Position numbers and translations under genes: made by a program. This document shows, in pieces, positions 51,236 through 60,172 of a DNA stretch of 64,000 bases. Source of the DNA: Bradyrhizobium sp. 138 (GTDB lineage: Bacteria > Pseudomonadota > Alphaproteobacteria > Rhizobiales > Xanthobacteraceae); the NCBI RefSeq assembly GCF_023074075.1, contig NZ_JADPKT010000084.1, forward strand, positions 279,086 to 343,085, read 5' to 3'. Under the pieces are notes generated by a model, which made no database searches, was not told the origin of the DNA, and saw only the letters and a program-made list of their open reading frames with translations. Within the stretch, counting starts at the first letter, position 1; each line of letters opens with the position of its first letter.

Positions 51236-51763
51236 TTACTTCTTGGTCGCCGTCCGGGTTGGACGGCCCTGGCTGATGAAAGCGTAATGCGCATTGGCGA
51301 CGCCGCCAACCATCAGGGCCTCGACCACGGGCTCTGCAATCTCGCCTGTCGCGGCCCAGTCGACCAGGAAATTGGCCCCGGTCCCGCCGCGCACGTCGTC
51401 GGTCGGAATGAAGATCGAGACGGTGGCGAGCGGCCTCAAGGCCACCGGCGCCTTCAGATAGCTCTCGACCTGCTTGCCTGCGGTGTCGAAATAGGCGATG
51501 CGTTTGATCACCAGCGGCTGGGTCTCGGAGGCATTGTGAATACTCAAGGTCACCGAGAAGTCGACGCGCAGCTTGCCCTGGCTCATCGCGACGCTGGAAT
51601 AGGCGGGCACGTAGAACCCGCCGGAGACGGCAAGTTCTTCCTTCGGCATTGCGCTGAGGGAATCGGCAAAGTTCTGTTCGATATTGACCTTGGATTGTGC
51701 GGCGGCGGGCACGGCAAAGGCGAGGGGACATAGCAGCATTGCTGCGAACAGCCCTTTTCGCAT
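51236..51763 (-). CDS. Secreted DUF3124 protein
   Basis: This 175-residue protein has a signal peptide (about 1-23, PAAAQ) and a DUF3124-type beta domain (VSGGFYVPAYSSVAMSQGK, then TLSIHNAS). Function is unknown. The start MRKGLFAAM is divergent by 67 bp from the Kef-type antiporter, which may point to shared control. The C-terminal RPTRTATKK is encoded in hairpin-rich DNA and may be a late addition. Confidence 0.78.
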   Translation of the reverse strand: MRKGLFAAMLLCPLAFAVPAAAQSKVNIEQNFADSLSAMPKEELAVSGGFYVPAYSSVAMSQGKLRVDFSVTLSIHNASETQPLVIKRIAYFDTAGKQVESYLKAPVALRPLATVSIFIPTDDVRGGTGANFLVDWAATGEIAEPVVEALMVGGVANAHYAFISQGRPTRTATKK

Positions 51764-51830
51764 GTGACGAATTGCTCGCTTGCCGCGCCGCAACCTGTCT
51801 CTAGGGTGCGGCAAAACGGACCAATTTGGC

Positions 51831-53561
51831 ATGCATGAGCTCATTCGCGACATCACTCTTTGTATTCTGTTTGCCTGGATGCTGGGCTTGCTCGCCCATT
51901 TCTCCCGGCAGCCGCTGATCCTGGCCTATCTTATCGCTGGCTTTTGCATAGGTCCATTCGGCGCCGGCTGGGTCCATTCGCAGGAATCGATCGGCGTCAT
52001 CTCCGAGCTGGGCCTGATCTTCATGCTGTTCATGATCGGGCTGGAAATCGACCTGAAGAAGATCGTGCGGGCAGGGCGGGTGATCCTGTTCGCGGCGGGG
52101 GGCCAGTTGCTCGGCGGCTGCCTGCTCGGGGTCCTGTTCTTCGTCGGCGTCGGCCTGTCGCTCGGTGGCGGGCAATTCGATACGGTCTATCTCTGCGTCG
52201 CCTGCGCGCTGTCGAGCACCGTGATCATCGTCAAGGTGCTCTACGAGAAACGCGAGCTCGACACGCTGCCGGGACGCATCACGCTCGGCGTGCTGGTGCT
52301 TCAGGACATCTTCGCCATCCTGTTCCTGGCGGTGCAGCCGAGCCTTGCCAACCTGCAAGCCAGCGTCATCCTGCTCTCGATCGGCCGTGTCGCGGTGCTG
52401 GTCGCCGCCGCGCTGCTGGTCAGCCGCTACGTGCTGCCGCGGCTGTTCCATCAGATCGCCCGGCGGCCCGAGCTGATCCTGCTCGGCGCGCTGGCCTGGT
52501 GTTTCCTCGTCGCCGAGACCGCCCAGCGGCTGTCGCTGTCGCGCGAGATGGGCGCCCTGATCGCCGGCGTCTCGCTCTCGACCTTTCCCTATGCGCTCGA
52601 CGTCACCGCCAAGGTCACCACGCTCCGCGACTTCTTCATCACCCTGTTCTTCGTTGCGCTCGGCATGACCATTCCCATCCCCGGCCTCTCCGTGATCGGG
52701 CTGGCGCTGATGATCGCGGCCTTCACGGTCGTGAGCCGCCTCGTCACCACCTTCACGCCGCTCTATCTGATGAAGCAGGGCCTGCGCGCCAGCCTGTTGC
52801 CGGCGCTGAACCTCGCGCAGATTTCCGAGTTCTCGCTGGTGGTGATCCAGACCGGCGTCACCGATCACCATATCGCGGCGCAGACGGCGAACGCAGCCTC
52901 CTTCGCCTTCGTGGTGCTCGCCGTGCTCTCGACCTTCGCGATGAGCCGCAGCGACGAGATCACCCGCTGGGCGATCGGCCCCTTGAAGCGGATCGGCCTG
53001 CGTGACCTCGATCATGGCAGCGGCCATGCCGAAGAGGGGCACGAGGGCGGCCATGGAGAGGCCCGCCGTATCGTCATCCTCGGCTTTTTTCGTGCGGCGA
53101 GCGCGCTGCTGGCCGAGATCGAGCGGCAGACGCCGGTGCTGCTTGAGCAGATCACCGTGGTCGACTTCAACCCCAATGTGTACCAGACCCTGCTTTCGCG
53201 CGGCTTGCACGTGATCTATGGCGACATCAGCAATGTCGATACGTTGCTCCATGCCGGCATCGGCAAGTCCGAGATGATCATCCTCAGCGTGCCGGATTCG
53301 CTCTTGAAGGGCGCCACCAACGAGAAGCTGGTCCGCCACGTCCGCGCGCTCAATCCGACCGCCTTGATCGTGGCGACGGCGGACCTCCTGGCCGACGTCG
53401 GCGCGCTCTACGAGGCCGGCGCCAGCTACGTCACCGTGACCCGGGTCAGCGATGCGCATGAGCTGTTCACGGTGATCGAAGCCGCTCAGGCCGGCCTTTT
53501 GGCCGACAAGCGCGCCGAGCTCGATCAGCGGCTCGGCGAACGGCGCGAAGTGTTGCCTTGA
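51831..53561 (+). CDS. Kef-type monovalent cation/proton antiporter with RCK domain
   Basis: This 576-residue CPA2-family protein has about twelve membrane helices (1-395), a His/Glu/Gly-rich linker (DHGSGHAEEGHEGGHGE) and a TrkA-N/RCK nucleotide-binding domain (about 415-535). It would exchange K+ or Na+ for protons under NAD(H) or thiol control. The start MHELIRDIT was chosen because the upstream frame is not membrane-like. The glutathione-linked KefF/KefG partner is not adjacent. Confidence 0.9.
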   Translation: MHELIRDITLCILFAWMLGLLAHFSRQPLILAYLIAGFCIGPFGAGWVHSQESIGVISELGLIFMLFMIGLEIDLKKIVRAGRVILFAAGGQLLGGCLLGVLFFVGVGLSLGGGQFDTVYLCVACALSSTVIIVKVLYEKRELDTLPGRITLGVLVLQDIFAILFLAVQPSLANLQASVILLSIGRVAVLVAAALLVSRYVLPRLFHQIARRPELILLGALAWCFLVAETAQRLSLSREMGALIAGVSLSTFPYALDVTAKVTTLRDFFITLFFVALGMTIPIPGLSVIGLALMIAAFTVVSRLVTTFTPLYLMKQGLRASLLPALNLAQISEFSLVVIQTGVTDHHIAAQTANAASFAFVVLAVLSTFAMSRSDEITRWAIGPLKRIGLRDLDHGSGHAEEGHEGGHGEARRIVILGFFRAASALLAEIERQTPVLLEQITVVDFNPNVYQTLLSRGLHVIYGDISNVDTLLHAGIGKSEMIILSVPDSLLKGATNEKLVRHVRALNPTALIVATADLLADVGALYEAGASYVTVTRVSDAHELFTVIEAAQAGLLADKRAELDQRLGERREVLP

Positions 53562-53729
53562 GGGCGGCCGGCCTTCCCGATCGGCTGTCTGCACCTATAT
53601 CCCTGGTATCCTCGGTGCAAGCTTGGCCTCCGATGGCCCGCGGCCCGGAATATGCGCCTGCGTCCGGGACACTAGCGCCCCGGCCCAAGTCCGGCTAAGC
53701 CTCCCGGCATAACCGATAGAGATTGGGAC

Positions 53730-54806
53730 ATGCCCGATAGCGTTCAGGAAGTCTTGCAGGCCTTTGCCCGGGGTGAGCTCGTCGTCGTCACCGACGATGA
53801 GGACCGTGAGGGCGAGGGCGACCTGATTGTCGCCGCCTCGCTCTGCACCGCCGAGAAGATGGCGTTCATTATCCGCCACACCTCCGGCATCGTGTGCGCG
53901 CCCGTGACCACCGAGGATGCGCGCCGCCTGCGGCTCGATCCGATGGTGGCCCACAACGATTCCGCGCACACCACCGCGTTCACGGTCTCGATCGACTACA
54001 AGCCTGATGGCGGCACCGGCATTTCCGCCGAGGAGCGCGCCTCGTGCTGCCGCGCGTTGGCCAATCCCAATGTCGGCGCCAACGATTTTGCCCGGCCCGG
54101 CCACATCTTCCCGCTGATTGCCAAGGATGGCGGCGTGCTGCTGCGCTCCGGCCATACCGAGGCCGCCGTCGATCTGTGCAAGCTCTCCGGCCTGCCGCCG
54201 GTCGGCGTCATCAGCGAATTGATGAACGACGACGGCAGCGTGATGAAGGGCGAGCAGGTCGCCCGCTTCGCCGCCCAGCACAAGCTCAAGCACGTCACCA
54301 TCGCGGACATGATCGCCTATCGCCAGGCGCGCGAGAAGCTGATCGAGCGGGTCTCCACCTTCGTCACCGATAGTCCGATCGGACCGTTGCAAGGCTATGC
54401 TTACCGCTCACCGTTCGATTCCATCGCCCACGTCGCTTTCGTCTATAACGGCGTCGGCGACGGCAAGAACGTGCTGACCCGCTTCCACAAGCCGAACATC
54501 GTCAAGGACATCTTCACCGGGCACAAGCGCATGGCGGCCGTGCTCGAGCATTTCAAGAAATCCGGCCGTGGGGTGCTGGTTTACTTGCGCGACGGCGCGG
54601 CCGGCGTCCCCGTGGCGGCGCTGCCGGACGAGTCGGCGACGGAGGCCGACCGCAACCGCCAGTGGCGCGAGGTCGGCGTCGGCGCCCAGATATTGCGCGA
54701 CCTCGGCGTCACTTCGATCCGGCATCTCACCTCCTCAGTCCACGACTACAAAGGCTTGTCGGGCTTCGGCATCGAGATCGTCGCCAACGAGCAGCTTGAA
54801 AGCTGA
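53730..54806 (+). CDS. ribB: RibB fused to a degenerate RibA-like domain (RibBX type)
   Basis: This 358-residue protein has DHBP synthase at 1-205, which makes 3,4-dihydroxy-2-butanone 4-phosphate for riboflavin. Its acidic active-site loop DDEDREGEGDL (22-32) and HTEAAVDL are intact. The C-terminal half (about 207-355) has the GTP cyclohydrolase II fold, but the region that normally holds the three zinc Cys and the CDCG motif reads KPNIVKDIFTGHKRM with no Cys, so cyclohydrolase activity is unlikely. Such RibBX forms are known in Proteobacteria. No FMN riboswitch was recognised upstream. Confidence 0.88.
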   Translation: MPDSVQEVLQAFARGELVVVTDDEDREGEGDLIVAASLCTAEKMAFIIRHTSGIVCAPVTTEDARRLRLDPMVAHNDSAHTTAFTVSIDYKPDGGTGISAEERASCCRALANPNVGANDFARPGHIFPLIAKDGGVLLRSGHTEAAVDLCKLSGLPPVGVISELMNDDGSVMKGEQVARFAAQHKLKHVTIADMIAYRQAREKLIERVSTFVTDSPIGPLQGYAYRSPFDSIAHVAFVYNGVGDGKNVLTRFHKPNIVKDIFTGHKRMAAVLEHFKKSGRGVLVYLRDGAAGVPVAALPDESATEADRNRQWREVGVGAQILRDLGVTSIRHLTSSVHDYKGLSGFGIEIVANEQLES

Positions 54807-54815
54807 CACGCAAGT

Positions 54816-54905
54816 CATTCCGGGATGGCGCTGAAAGCACCAGACCCGGAAACGATATTGTAGAGGCGAGGGGATTCCGGGTTCGATCTTCGCATCGCCC
54901 CGCAA
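54816..54905. repeat. CATTCCGGGA-type dispersed repeat
   Basis: The stretch after ribB holds GTCATTCCGGGATGGCGC, ACCCGGAA, GATTCCGGGTTCG and GCATCGCCCCGCAATGAT, the modular form of the REP-type element also seen at 56221. Confidence 0.65.
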
Positions 54906-54995
54906 TGATCGAACCAGGATGCAATTGCACTTGTTGCCGCGGCGCTTTACTTTGTCGGGCAAATTTTGACGGAACCAGACGTGAAAGGACGTTTC

Positions 54996-56210
54996 ATGAG
55001 CGTGCGCCCTCAGGCCAAGGACAAGCCGGCTGCGGCTTCTTTCCAGTGGGACGATCCGTTCCTGCTCGACGAGCAGCTCACCGAAGACGAGCGCATGGTG
55101 CGCGACACCGCTCGCGCCTACGCCCAGGACAAGCTGCTGCCGCGCGTCACCAAGGCGTATCTCGAGGAGAAGACCGACCGCGAGATCTTCAATGAGATGG
55201 GCGAGCTCGGCCTGATCGGCATCACGCTGCCGGAGGAATATGGCTGCGCCAATGCGAGCTATGTCGCCTATGGCCTCGTCGCGCGCGAGATCGAGCGGGT
55301 CGATTCCGGCTATCGCTCGATGAACTCGGTGCAGTCCTCGCTGGTGATGTATCCGATCTACGCCTATGGCGACGAGAACCAGCGCAAGAAGTACCTGCCG
55401 AAGCTCGCCAGCGGCGAGTGGGTCGGCTGCTTCGGCCTGACCGAGCCCGATGCCGGCTCCGACCCGGCCGGCATGAAGACCCGCGCCGAGAAGGTCTCTG
55501 ACGGCTATCGCCTCACCGGCAGCAAGATGTGGATCTCGAACGCGCCGATCGCCGACGTGTTCGTGGTCTGGGCCAAGTCGGCCGCGCACGACAACCAGAT
55601 CCGCGGCTTCGTGCTGGAGAAGGGCATGAAGGGCCTGTCGGCGCCGAAGATCGGCGGCAAGCTTTCCTTGCGCGCCTCCATCACCGGCGAGGTCGTGATG
55701 GACGGCGTCGTGGTTCCCGAGGACGCGCTGCTGCCCAACGTCTCGGGCCTGAAGGGGCCGTTCGGCTGCCTCAACCGCGCCCGCTACGGCATCTCCTGGG
55801 GCGCGCTTGGCGCCGCCGAGGACTGCATGCATCGCGCCCGCCAGTACACGCTCGACCGCAAGCAGTTCGGCAAGCCGCTCGCCGCGACCCAGCTGGTGCA
55901 GAAGAAGCTCGCCGACATGGAGACCGAGATCGCGCTCGGCCTGCAGGGCTCGCTTCGCGTCGGCCGCTTGATGGACGAGGGCAAGTTCGCGCCCGAGATG
56001 ATCTCGATCATGAAGCGGAACAATTGCGGCAAGGCCCTCGACATCGCCCGTGTCGCCCGCGACATGCACGGCGGCAACGGCATCTCGATCGAGTACCATG
56101 TGATGCGCCACGTCCATAACCTCGAGACGGTCAACACCTATGAGGGCACCCACGACGTGCACGCCCTGATCCTGGGCCGCGCCATCACGGGCATTCAGGC
56201 GTTTTTCTAG
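54996..56210 (+). CDS. gcdH: Acyl-CoA dehydrogenase, glutaryl-CoA dehydrogenase type
   Basis: This 404-residue flavoprotein oxidises and decarboxylates glutaryl-CoA to crotonyl-CoA in lysine, tryptophan and aromatic breakdown. The C-terminal YEGTHDVHALILGRAITG contains the catalytic Glu in the position typical of GCDH, and CFGLTEPDAGSDPAGM is the FAD/substrate signature. AAAGGAC precedes the ATG at 54996. It has no operon partner. Confidence 0.9.
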   Translation: MSVRPQAKDKPAAASFQWDDPFLLDEQLTEDERMVRDTARAYAQDKLLPRVTKAYLEEKTDREIFNEMGELGLIGITLPEEYGCANASYVAYGLVAREIERVDSGYRSMNSVQSSLVMYPIYAYGDENQRKKYLPKLASGEWVGCFGLTEPDAGSDPAGMKTRAEKVSDGYRLTGSKMWISNAPIADVFVVWAKSAAHDNQIRGFVLEKGMKGLSAPKIGGKLSLRASITGEVVMDGVVVPEDALLPNVSGLKGPFGCLNRARYGISWGALGAAEDCMHRARQYTLDRKQFGKPLAATQLVQKKLADMETEIALGLQGSLRVGRLMDEGKFAPEMISIMKRNNCGKALDIARVARDMHGGNGISIEYHVMRHVHNLETVNTYEGTHDVHALILGRAITGIQAFF

Positions 56211-56220
56211 CCACGTCGTC

Positions 56221-56345
56221 CGTCATTCCGGGACGCGCGAAAGCGCGAACCCGGAATCTCGGGCGGCATCGCTCCTGTTCGTCGAGATTCCCCGGTGCAA
56301 ATTGCGCACCTGTGATCGGCCCTCGCGGGCCATCCCGGAATGACG
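56221..56345. repeat. Palindromic repeat CGTCATTCCGGGA
   Basis: A 13-bp perfect terminal inverted repeat (56221-56233 and 56333-56345) encloses smaller hairpins such as CGCGCGAAAGCGCG. It fills the gap between gcdH and the MBL gene. Confidence 0.88.
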
Positions 56346-56365
56346 CCAAGAACAAAGAACAAGCC

Positions 56366-57283
56366 ATGCCCGACAATGACGACGTCCCGTTCAACCGCAA
56401 TTTTCCGCTGAAGCCCGGCATCGTCGAGGAAGTCCGGCCCGGCGTGCGCCGCGTGCTCTGTAACAATCCGAGCCCGTTCACCTTCACCGGCACCGTCAGC
56501 TACATCGTAGGCCGAGGCAATGTCGCGATCATCGATCCCGGTCCTGACGATGCGGCGCATGCGGCGGCGCTGCTCGATGCGGTGCGCGGCGAGACGGTGA
56601 GCCATATCTTCGTCACCCACACCCATCGCGACCATTCGCCGAACACCGCGCGGATCAAGCAGGCGACGGGCGCGCCGGTCTATGCCGAAGGCCCGCACCG
56701 GGCTTCACGCCCGCGTTTCGAGAGCGAGAAGCACAATCCGGAATCCGGCGCCGACCGCGATTTTGCACCGGACGTCAACCTCGCCCATGGCGACGTCGTC
56801 GAAGGCGACGGCTGGCGGCTCGAGGCCGTGGCGACGCCGGGGCACACCGCCAATCATCTGGCATTCGCCTGGCCGGAGCGAAAGTTCAACTTCGTCGGCG
56901 ATCACGTGATGGGCTGGTCCACCTCGATCGTGGCGCCGCCCGACGGCTCGATGATCGACTACATGGACTCGCTCGACCGGCTCGCCGCACGCGAGGAGGA
57001 TCTCTATTTCTCCGGCCACGGCCCCGAGATTCCCGACGGCCAGCGCTTCGTGCGCTTCCTGATCCGCCACCGCAAGGCGCGCGAGGCCTCGATCCTGCAC
57101 CGCCTCGCCAAGGGCGAGACCGACATCCCGACCATGGTGCGCGCGATCTATATCGGCATCGATCCGAGGCTGACGACGGCGGCCGGTTATTCGGTGCTGG
57201 CGCACCTGGAAGACCTGGTCGCCCGCGGCGTGGTCGCGACCGAGGGCGATCCCGTGATTGGCGGGACGTATCGGATGGCTTAA
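56366..57283 (+). CDS. MBL-fold metallo-hydrolase
   Basis: This 305-residue protein of the beta-lactamase-like superfamily has the di-zinc motif THTHRDHSPN, further metal ligands in TPGHTANH and GDHVMG, and a C-terminal helical domain as in LACTB2-type hydrolases. Substrates in the family range from thioesters to RNA, so the reaction is unknown. It begins 21 bp after the palindromic repeat. Confidence 0.85.
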   Translation: MPDNDDVPFNRNFPLKPGIVEEVRPGVRRVLCNNPSPFTFTGTVSYIVGRGNVAIIDPGPDDAAHAAALLDAVRGETVSHIFVTHTHRDHSPNTARIKQATGAPVYAEGPHRASRPRFESEKHNPESGADRDFAPDVNLAHGDVVEGDGWRLEAVATPGHTANHLAFAWPERKFNFVGDHVMGWSTSIVAPPDGSMIDYMDSLDRLAAREEDLYFSGHGPEIPDGQRFVRFLIRHRKAREASILHRLAKGETDIPTMVRAIYIGIDPRLTTAAGYSVLAHLEDLVARGVVATEGDPVIGGTYRMA

Positions 57284-57286
57284 GGG

Positions 57287-57357
57287 CGAATGGCGAGCAG
57301 GGAGTAGCGAATAGGGAAGGCGGCGCCCACTCGCTATTCGCCACTCACCATTCGCTA
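57287..57357. repeat. Short palindromic repeat (GCGAATGGCGAG / CTCGCTATTCGC)
   Basis: Alternating GCGAATGG, AGTAGCGAATAG, CTCGCTATTCGC and CCATTCGCTAC fold back on each other between two convergent genes and overlap the stop of the DUF1499 gene. It may act as their terminator. Confidence 0.7.
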
Positions 57358-58209
57358 CTTCTTGACGGTCTTTGCCGGTGCCTTCGGCGGTGCCACCGGC
57401 GTCTTCTTCACCGGTTTGAGCGCATCGGCGTCGGCCGCGGTGTTGAGATCGTCGATAAATTTCTTGACGCGCGCGGCGTTGCTGCCGAGATCGCTGTCGA
57501 AATTGCGCGAGGCCGAGCGGATATCGACGCGGGAATCATCGCCGTCCGGCACGAACCTTATCGAAATGTCCTCGCGAAAACCCATGATTGGCGTGCGCGC
57601 CACCGCCTCGATGCGGCCGATGCGGCGTGGCGGCTGCGGTGCGCGCTCGTCGATGACGATCCATTTGCGCTTGTTGACGAGCTGCAGCGCGATCGCATAA
57701 GCGCGGTCGACGGAAATCTCGAGCTCGACGGGCTCGATATCGGGATAGAAGTGGCGCTGCTGCTCCGCCGAATAGAGGCCGGCATAGACCGCGGTGTTGG
57801 TGCCCTCGCCGGTGCGCAGGCGCGCCAGCGCTTCGAAACGCGGCGGATCGATCGGGTTGGTGGTGATGTCATAGATCGCTGGCAGCTTGCGATATTGCAA
57901 GGCCAGATAGGCGGGGTAGGCGAGGATCGCCCCGTCGATCAGGAGGGCAAGCAGGATGCGCGCCATGCCGCGCGAGCCGTTCTGCCAGATCGCGGCAAAG
58001 CCGGCGAGCCCGAACAGGATCGAGAGGCCGGCGATCGCAAGCCCGCCGAAGAAGGTCGCAAGCGCCGGCTTCGGCTCCAGGAAATCGAAGCGGACGATGA
58101 TGACCGACACCACCACCGCCACCACCGCGAACACGGCCAGATTGCGCGCCCAGCTCGCGAGGCTGGACACGGGCTCCGACTGGTAGGGAGCGGAAAACCT
58201 GCGGGCCAT
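57355..58209 (-). CDS. DUF1499 membrane protein
   Basis: This 284-residue protein has three hydrophobic helices (about 20-40, 48-70, 75-100) and then a DUF1499 domain (about 115-260) with a Lys/Pro/Ala-rich tail. The domain is widespread in alphaproteobacteria and its role is unknown. MARRFSAPY is the chosen start; the in-frame extension upstream is repeat-like. Confidence 0.82.
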   Translation of the reverse strand: MARRFSAPYQSEPVSSLASWARNLAVFAVVAVVVSVIIVRFDFLEPKPALATFFGGLAIAGLSILFGLAGFAAIWQNGSRGMARILLALLIDGAILAYPAYLALQYRKLPAIYDITTNPIDPPRFEALARLRTGEGTNTAVYAGLYSAEQQRHFYPDIEPVELEISVDRAYAIALQLVNKRKWIVIDERAPQPPRRIGRIEAVARTPIMGFREDISIRFVPDGDDSRVDIRSASRNFDSDLGSNAARVKKFIDDLNTAADADALKPVKKTPVAPPKAPAKTVKK

Positions 58210-58408
58210 CGAGTGAGCTCTGCCGGGGTTTGGGAGCGATGCCGGCCGATTTGGCGCGACGATGGGCCGTTGAGACCACGGCGCGGGGGCAAATTCAAGA
58301 GTTCCGCAGACCACTGCATCGTCATGGCCGGGGATAGCCGACCGAAGGACGGCGTCGCTTCCGCTCGCCTATGATCCGGCCATCCACGCCTTTCTTTCCG
58401 CCAGAACG

Positions 58409-58478
58409 TGGGTGCCCGGGACATTTGGCGCGAAGACGCGCTTCGCGCTTTTGCCCCGGGCATGACGGTGGTCGTGGC
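58409..58478. repeat. CCCGGGACA-type dispersed element
   Basis: CCCGGGACATTTGGCGCG is followed by AAGACGCGCTTCGCGCTT and GCCCCGGGCATGACGG, a hairpin-forming element between two minus-strand genes. Confidence 0.6.
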
Positions 58479-60107
58479 CTACGCCGCCGCGTTCGGGAAG
58501 CGGTAATCTTTGAACTGGTCGCGCAGCGCCGTCTTCAGGATCTTACCCGTTGCGGTATGCGGAATGCCGTCGACGAAGGCGACGTCGTCGGGCATCCACC
58601 ATTTGGCGATCTTGCCGTCCATGAACTTCAGGATGTCCTCGCGGGTGGCCTGCTGGCCCTGCTTGAGCTGCACGATCAGCAGTGGCCGCTCGTCCCATTT
58701 CGGGTGGAACACGCCGATCACGGCGGCTTCCGCCACGGCCGGATGGCCGACCGCGAGGTTTTCGAGGTCGATCGAGGAGATCCACTCGCCGCCGGACTTG
58801 ATCACGTCCTTGGAGCGGTCGGTGATCCGCATGTAGCCGTCCTCGTCGATGGTCGAGACGTCGCCGGTGTCGAAGAAGCCTTCCTCGTCGAGAATGTTGG
58901 CATCCACCCGGTAATAGGCCTTGGCGACGGCCGGGCCGGCGACCTTGAGGCGGCCGAAGGTCTTGCCGTCCCAGGGCAGCTCCTTGCCGGCATCGTCGGT
59001 GATCTTCATCTCGACCGCGAACGGCGCATAGCCCTGCATCTGAAGCACGTCGAGCCGCGCATCGCCGGTGGCATTCTGGAACGGCGGCTTCAGCGCCGCG
59101 ACGGTGCCGATCGGGCTCATCTCGGTCATGCCCCAGGCGTGACGCACGTTCGAACCCATGTCGAGGAACTCCTTGATCATCGAGCGCGGCATCGCCGAGC
59201 CGCCGCAGATCACCATCTTCAGGTCCGGCAGCTTGAGATTGTTGGCGGCCATATGCTGGAGCAGCATCAGCCACACCGTCGGAACGCCGGCCGTGTGCGT
59301 CACCTTCTCGGTCGAGAGCAGCTCATAGACCGAGGCGCCGTCGAGCTTGGCGCCGGGCATGACCAGCTTGGTGCCCTGCGAGGGGGCGGAGAAGGCGATG
59401 CCCCAGCTGTTGGCATGGAACAGCGGAACCACCGGCAGCATGGTCTCGGACGCACTGGTGCCGAGCGCGTCGACATTGTTGGCCATCAGCGCGTGCAGCA
59501 CGTTGGAGCGATGCGAATACAGCACACCCTTCGGGTCGCCCGTCGTGCCTGACGTGTAGCACATCGCGGCTGCCGTGTTCTCGTCAAAGTCCTTCCATTT
59601 GAATTTGCCGTCGGCCTCCGCAATCCAGTCCTCATAGGCGACGACATTCTTCAGCGTGGTCTCAGGCATGTGCGCCTTGTCGGTCAGAACGACGTAGCGC
59701 TCCACGCTCGTCAGCTTGTCGGCGATCTTCTCCAGGACCGGAACGAAGGTGATGTCGGTCATCACGATGCGGTCCTGCGCATGGTTGATGATCCAGGCGA
59801 TCTGCTCGGGGAAAAGGCGGGGATTGACGGTATGGCAGATGGCGCCGATCCCCATGATGCCGTACCACACCTCGAGATGGCGCCAGGTGTTCCAGGCGAT
59901 CGTTGCGACGCGGTCGCCGAGCTTGATGCCGTCGCGCTCCAGCACCTGCGAGACCTTGAGCGCGCGCTTGTGGATCTCGGCGTAATTGGTGCGGTGGATC
60001 GGTCCCTCGACCGAGCGTGTGACCACCTCCTGTTTGCCATGAATCCTGGCGGCGTGTTCGATGATCCGGTGGCAGAGCAGGGGCCAATCTTGCATCAAAC
60101 CGAGCAT
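58479..60107 (-). CDS. Fatty-acid--CoA ligase (AMP-binding)
   Basis: This 542-residue adenylate-forming enzyme activates a carboxylic acid to its CoA thioester. The P-loop YTSGTTGDPKG, the GMTEMSP segment and DTGDVSTIDEDGYMRITDRSKD (A8 region) are intact, as is the C-terminal catalytic Lys in TATGKILK. Closest in style to AlkK/FadD-like medium- to long-chain ligases. GGAGGAACG precedes the ATG. The gene stands alone and diverges from the extensin-family gene. Confidence 0.9.
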   Translation of the reverse strand: MLGLMQDWPLLCHRIIEHAARIHGKQEVVTRSVEGPIHRTNYAEIHKRALKVSQVLERDGIKLGDRVATIAWNTWRHLEVWYGIMGIGAICHTVNPRLFPEQIAWIINHAQDRIVMTDITFVPVLEKIADKLTSVERYVVLTDKAHMPETTLKNVVAYEDWIAEADGKFKWKDFDENTAAAMCYTSGTTGDPKGVLYSHRSNVLHALMANNVDALGTSASETMLPVVPLFHANSWGIAFSAPSQGTKLVMPGAKLDGASVYELLSTEKVTHTAGVPTVWLMLLQHMAANNLKLPDLKMVICGGSAMPRSMIKEFLDMGSNVRHAWGMTEMSPIGTVAALKPPFQNATGDARLDVLQMQGYAPFAVEMKITDDAGKELPWDGKTFGRLKVAGPAVAKAYYRVDANILDEEGFFDTGDVSTIDEDGYMRITDRSKDVIKSGGEWISSIDLENLAVGHPAVAEAAVIGVFHPKWDERPLLIVQLKQGQQATREDILKFMDGKIAKWWMPDDVAFVDGIPHTATGKILKTALRDQFKDYRFPNAAA

Positions 60108-60172
60108 TCTGACGTTCCTCCGAGAAGTCGCTGGGCGCGTTATCGCTCTCAGCGTTGGGCCAAAGAATTGCC

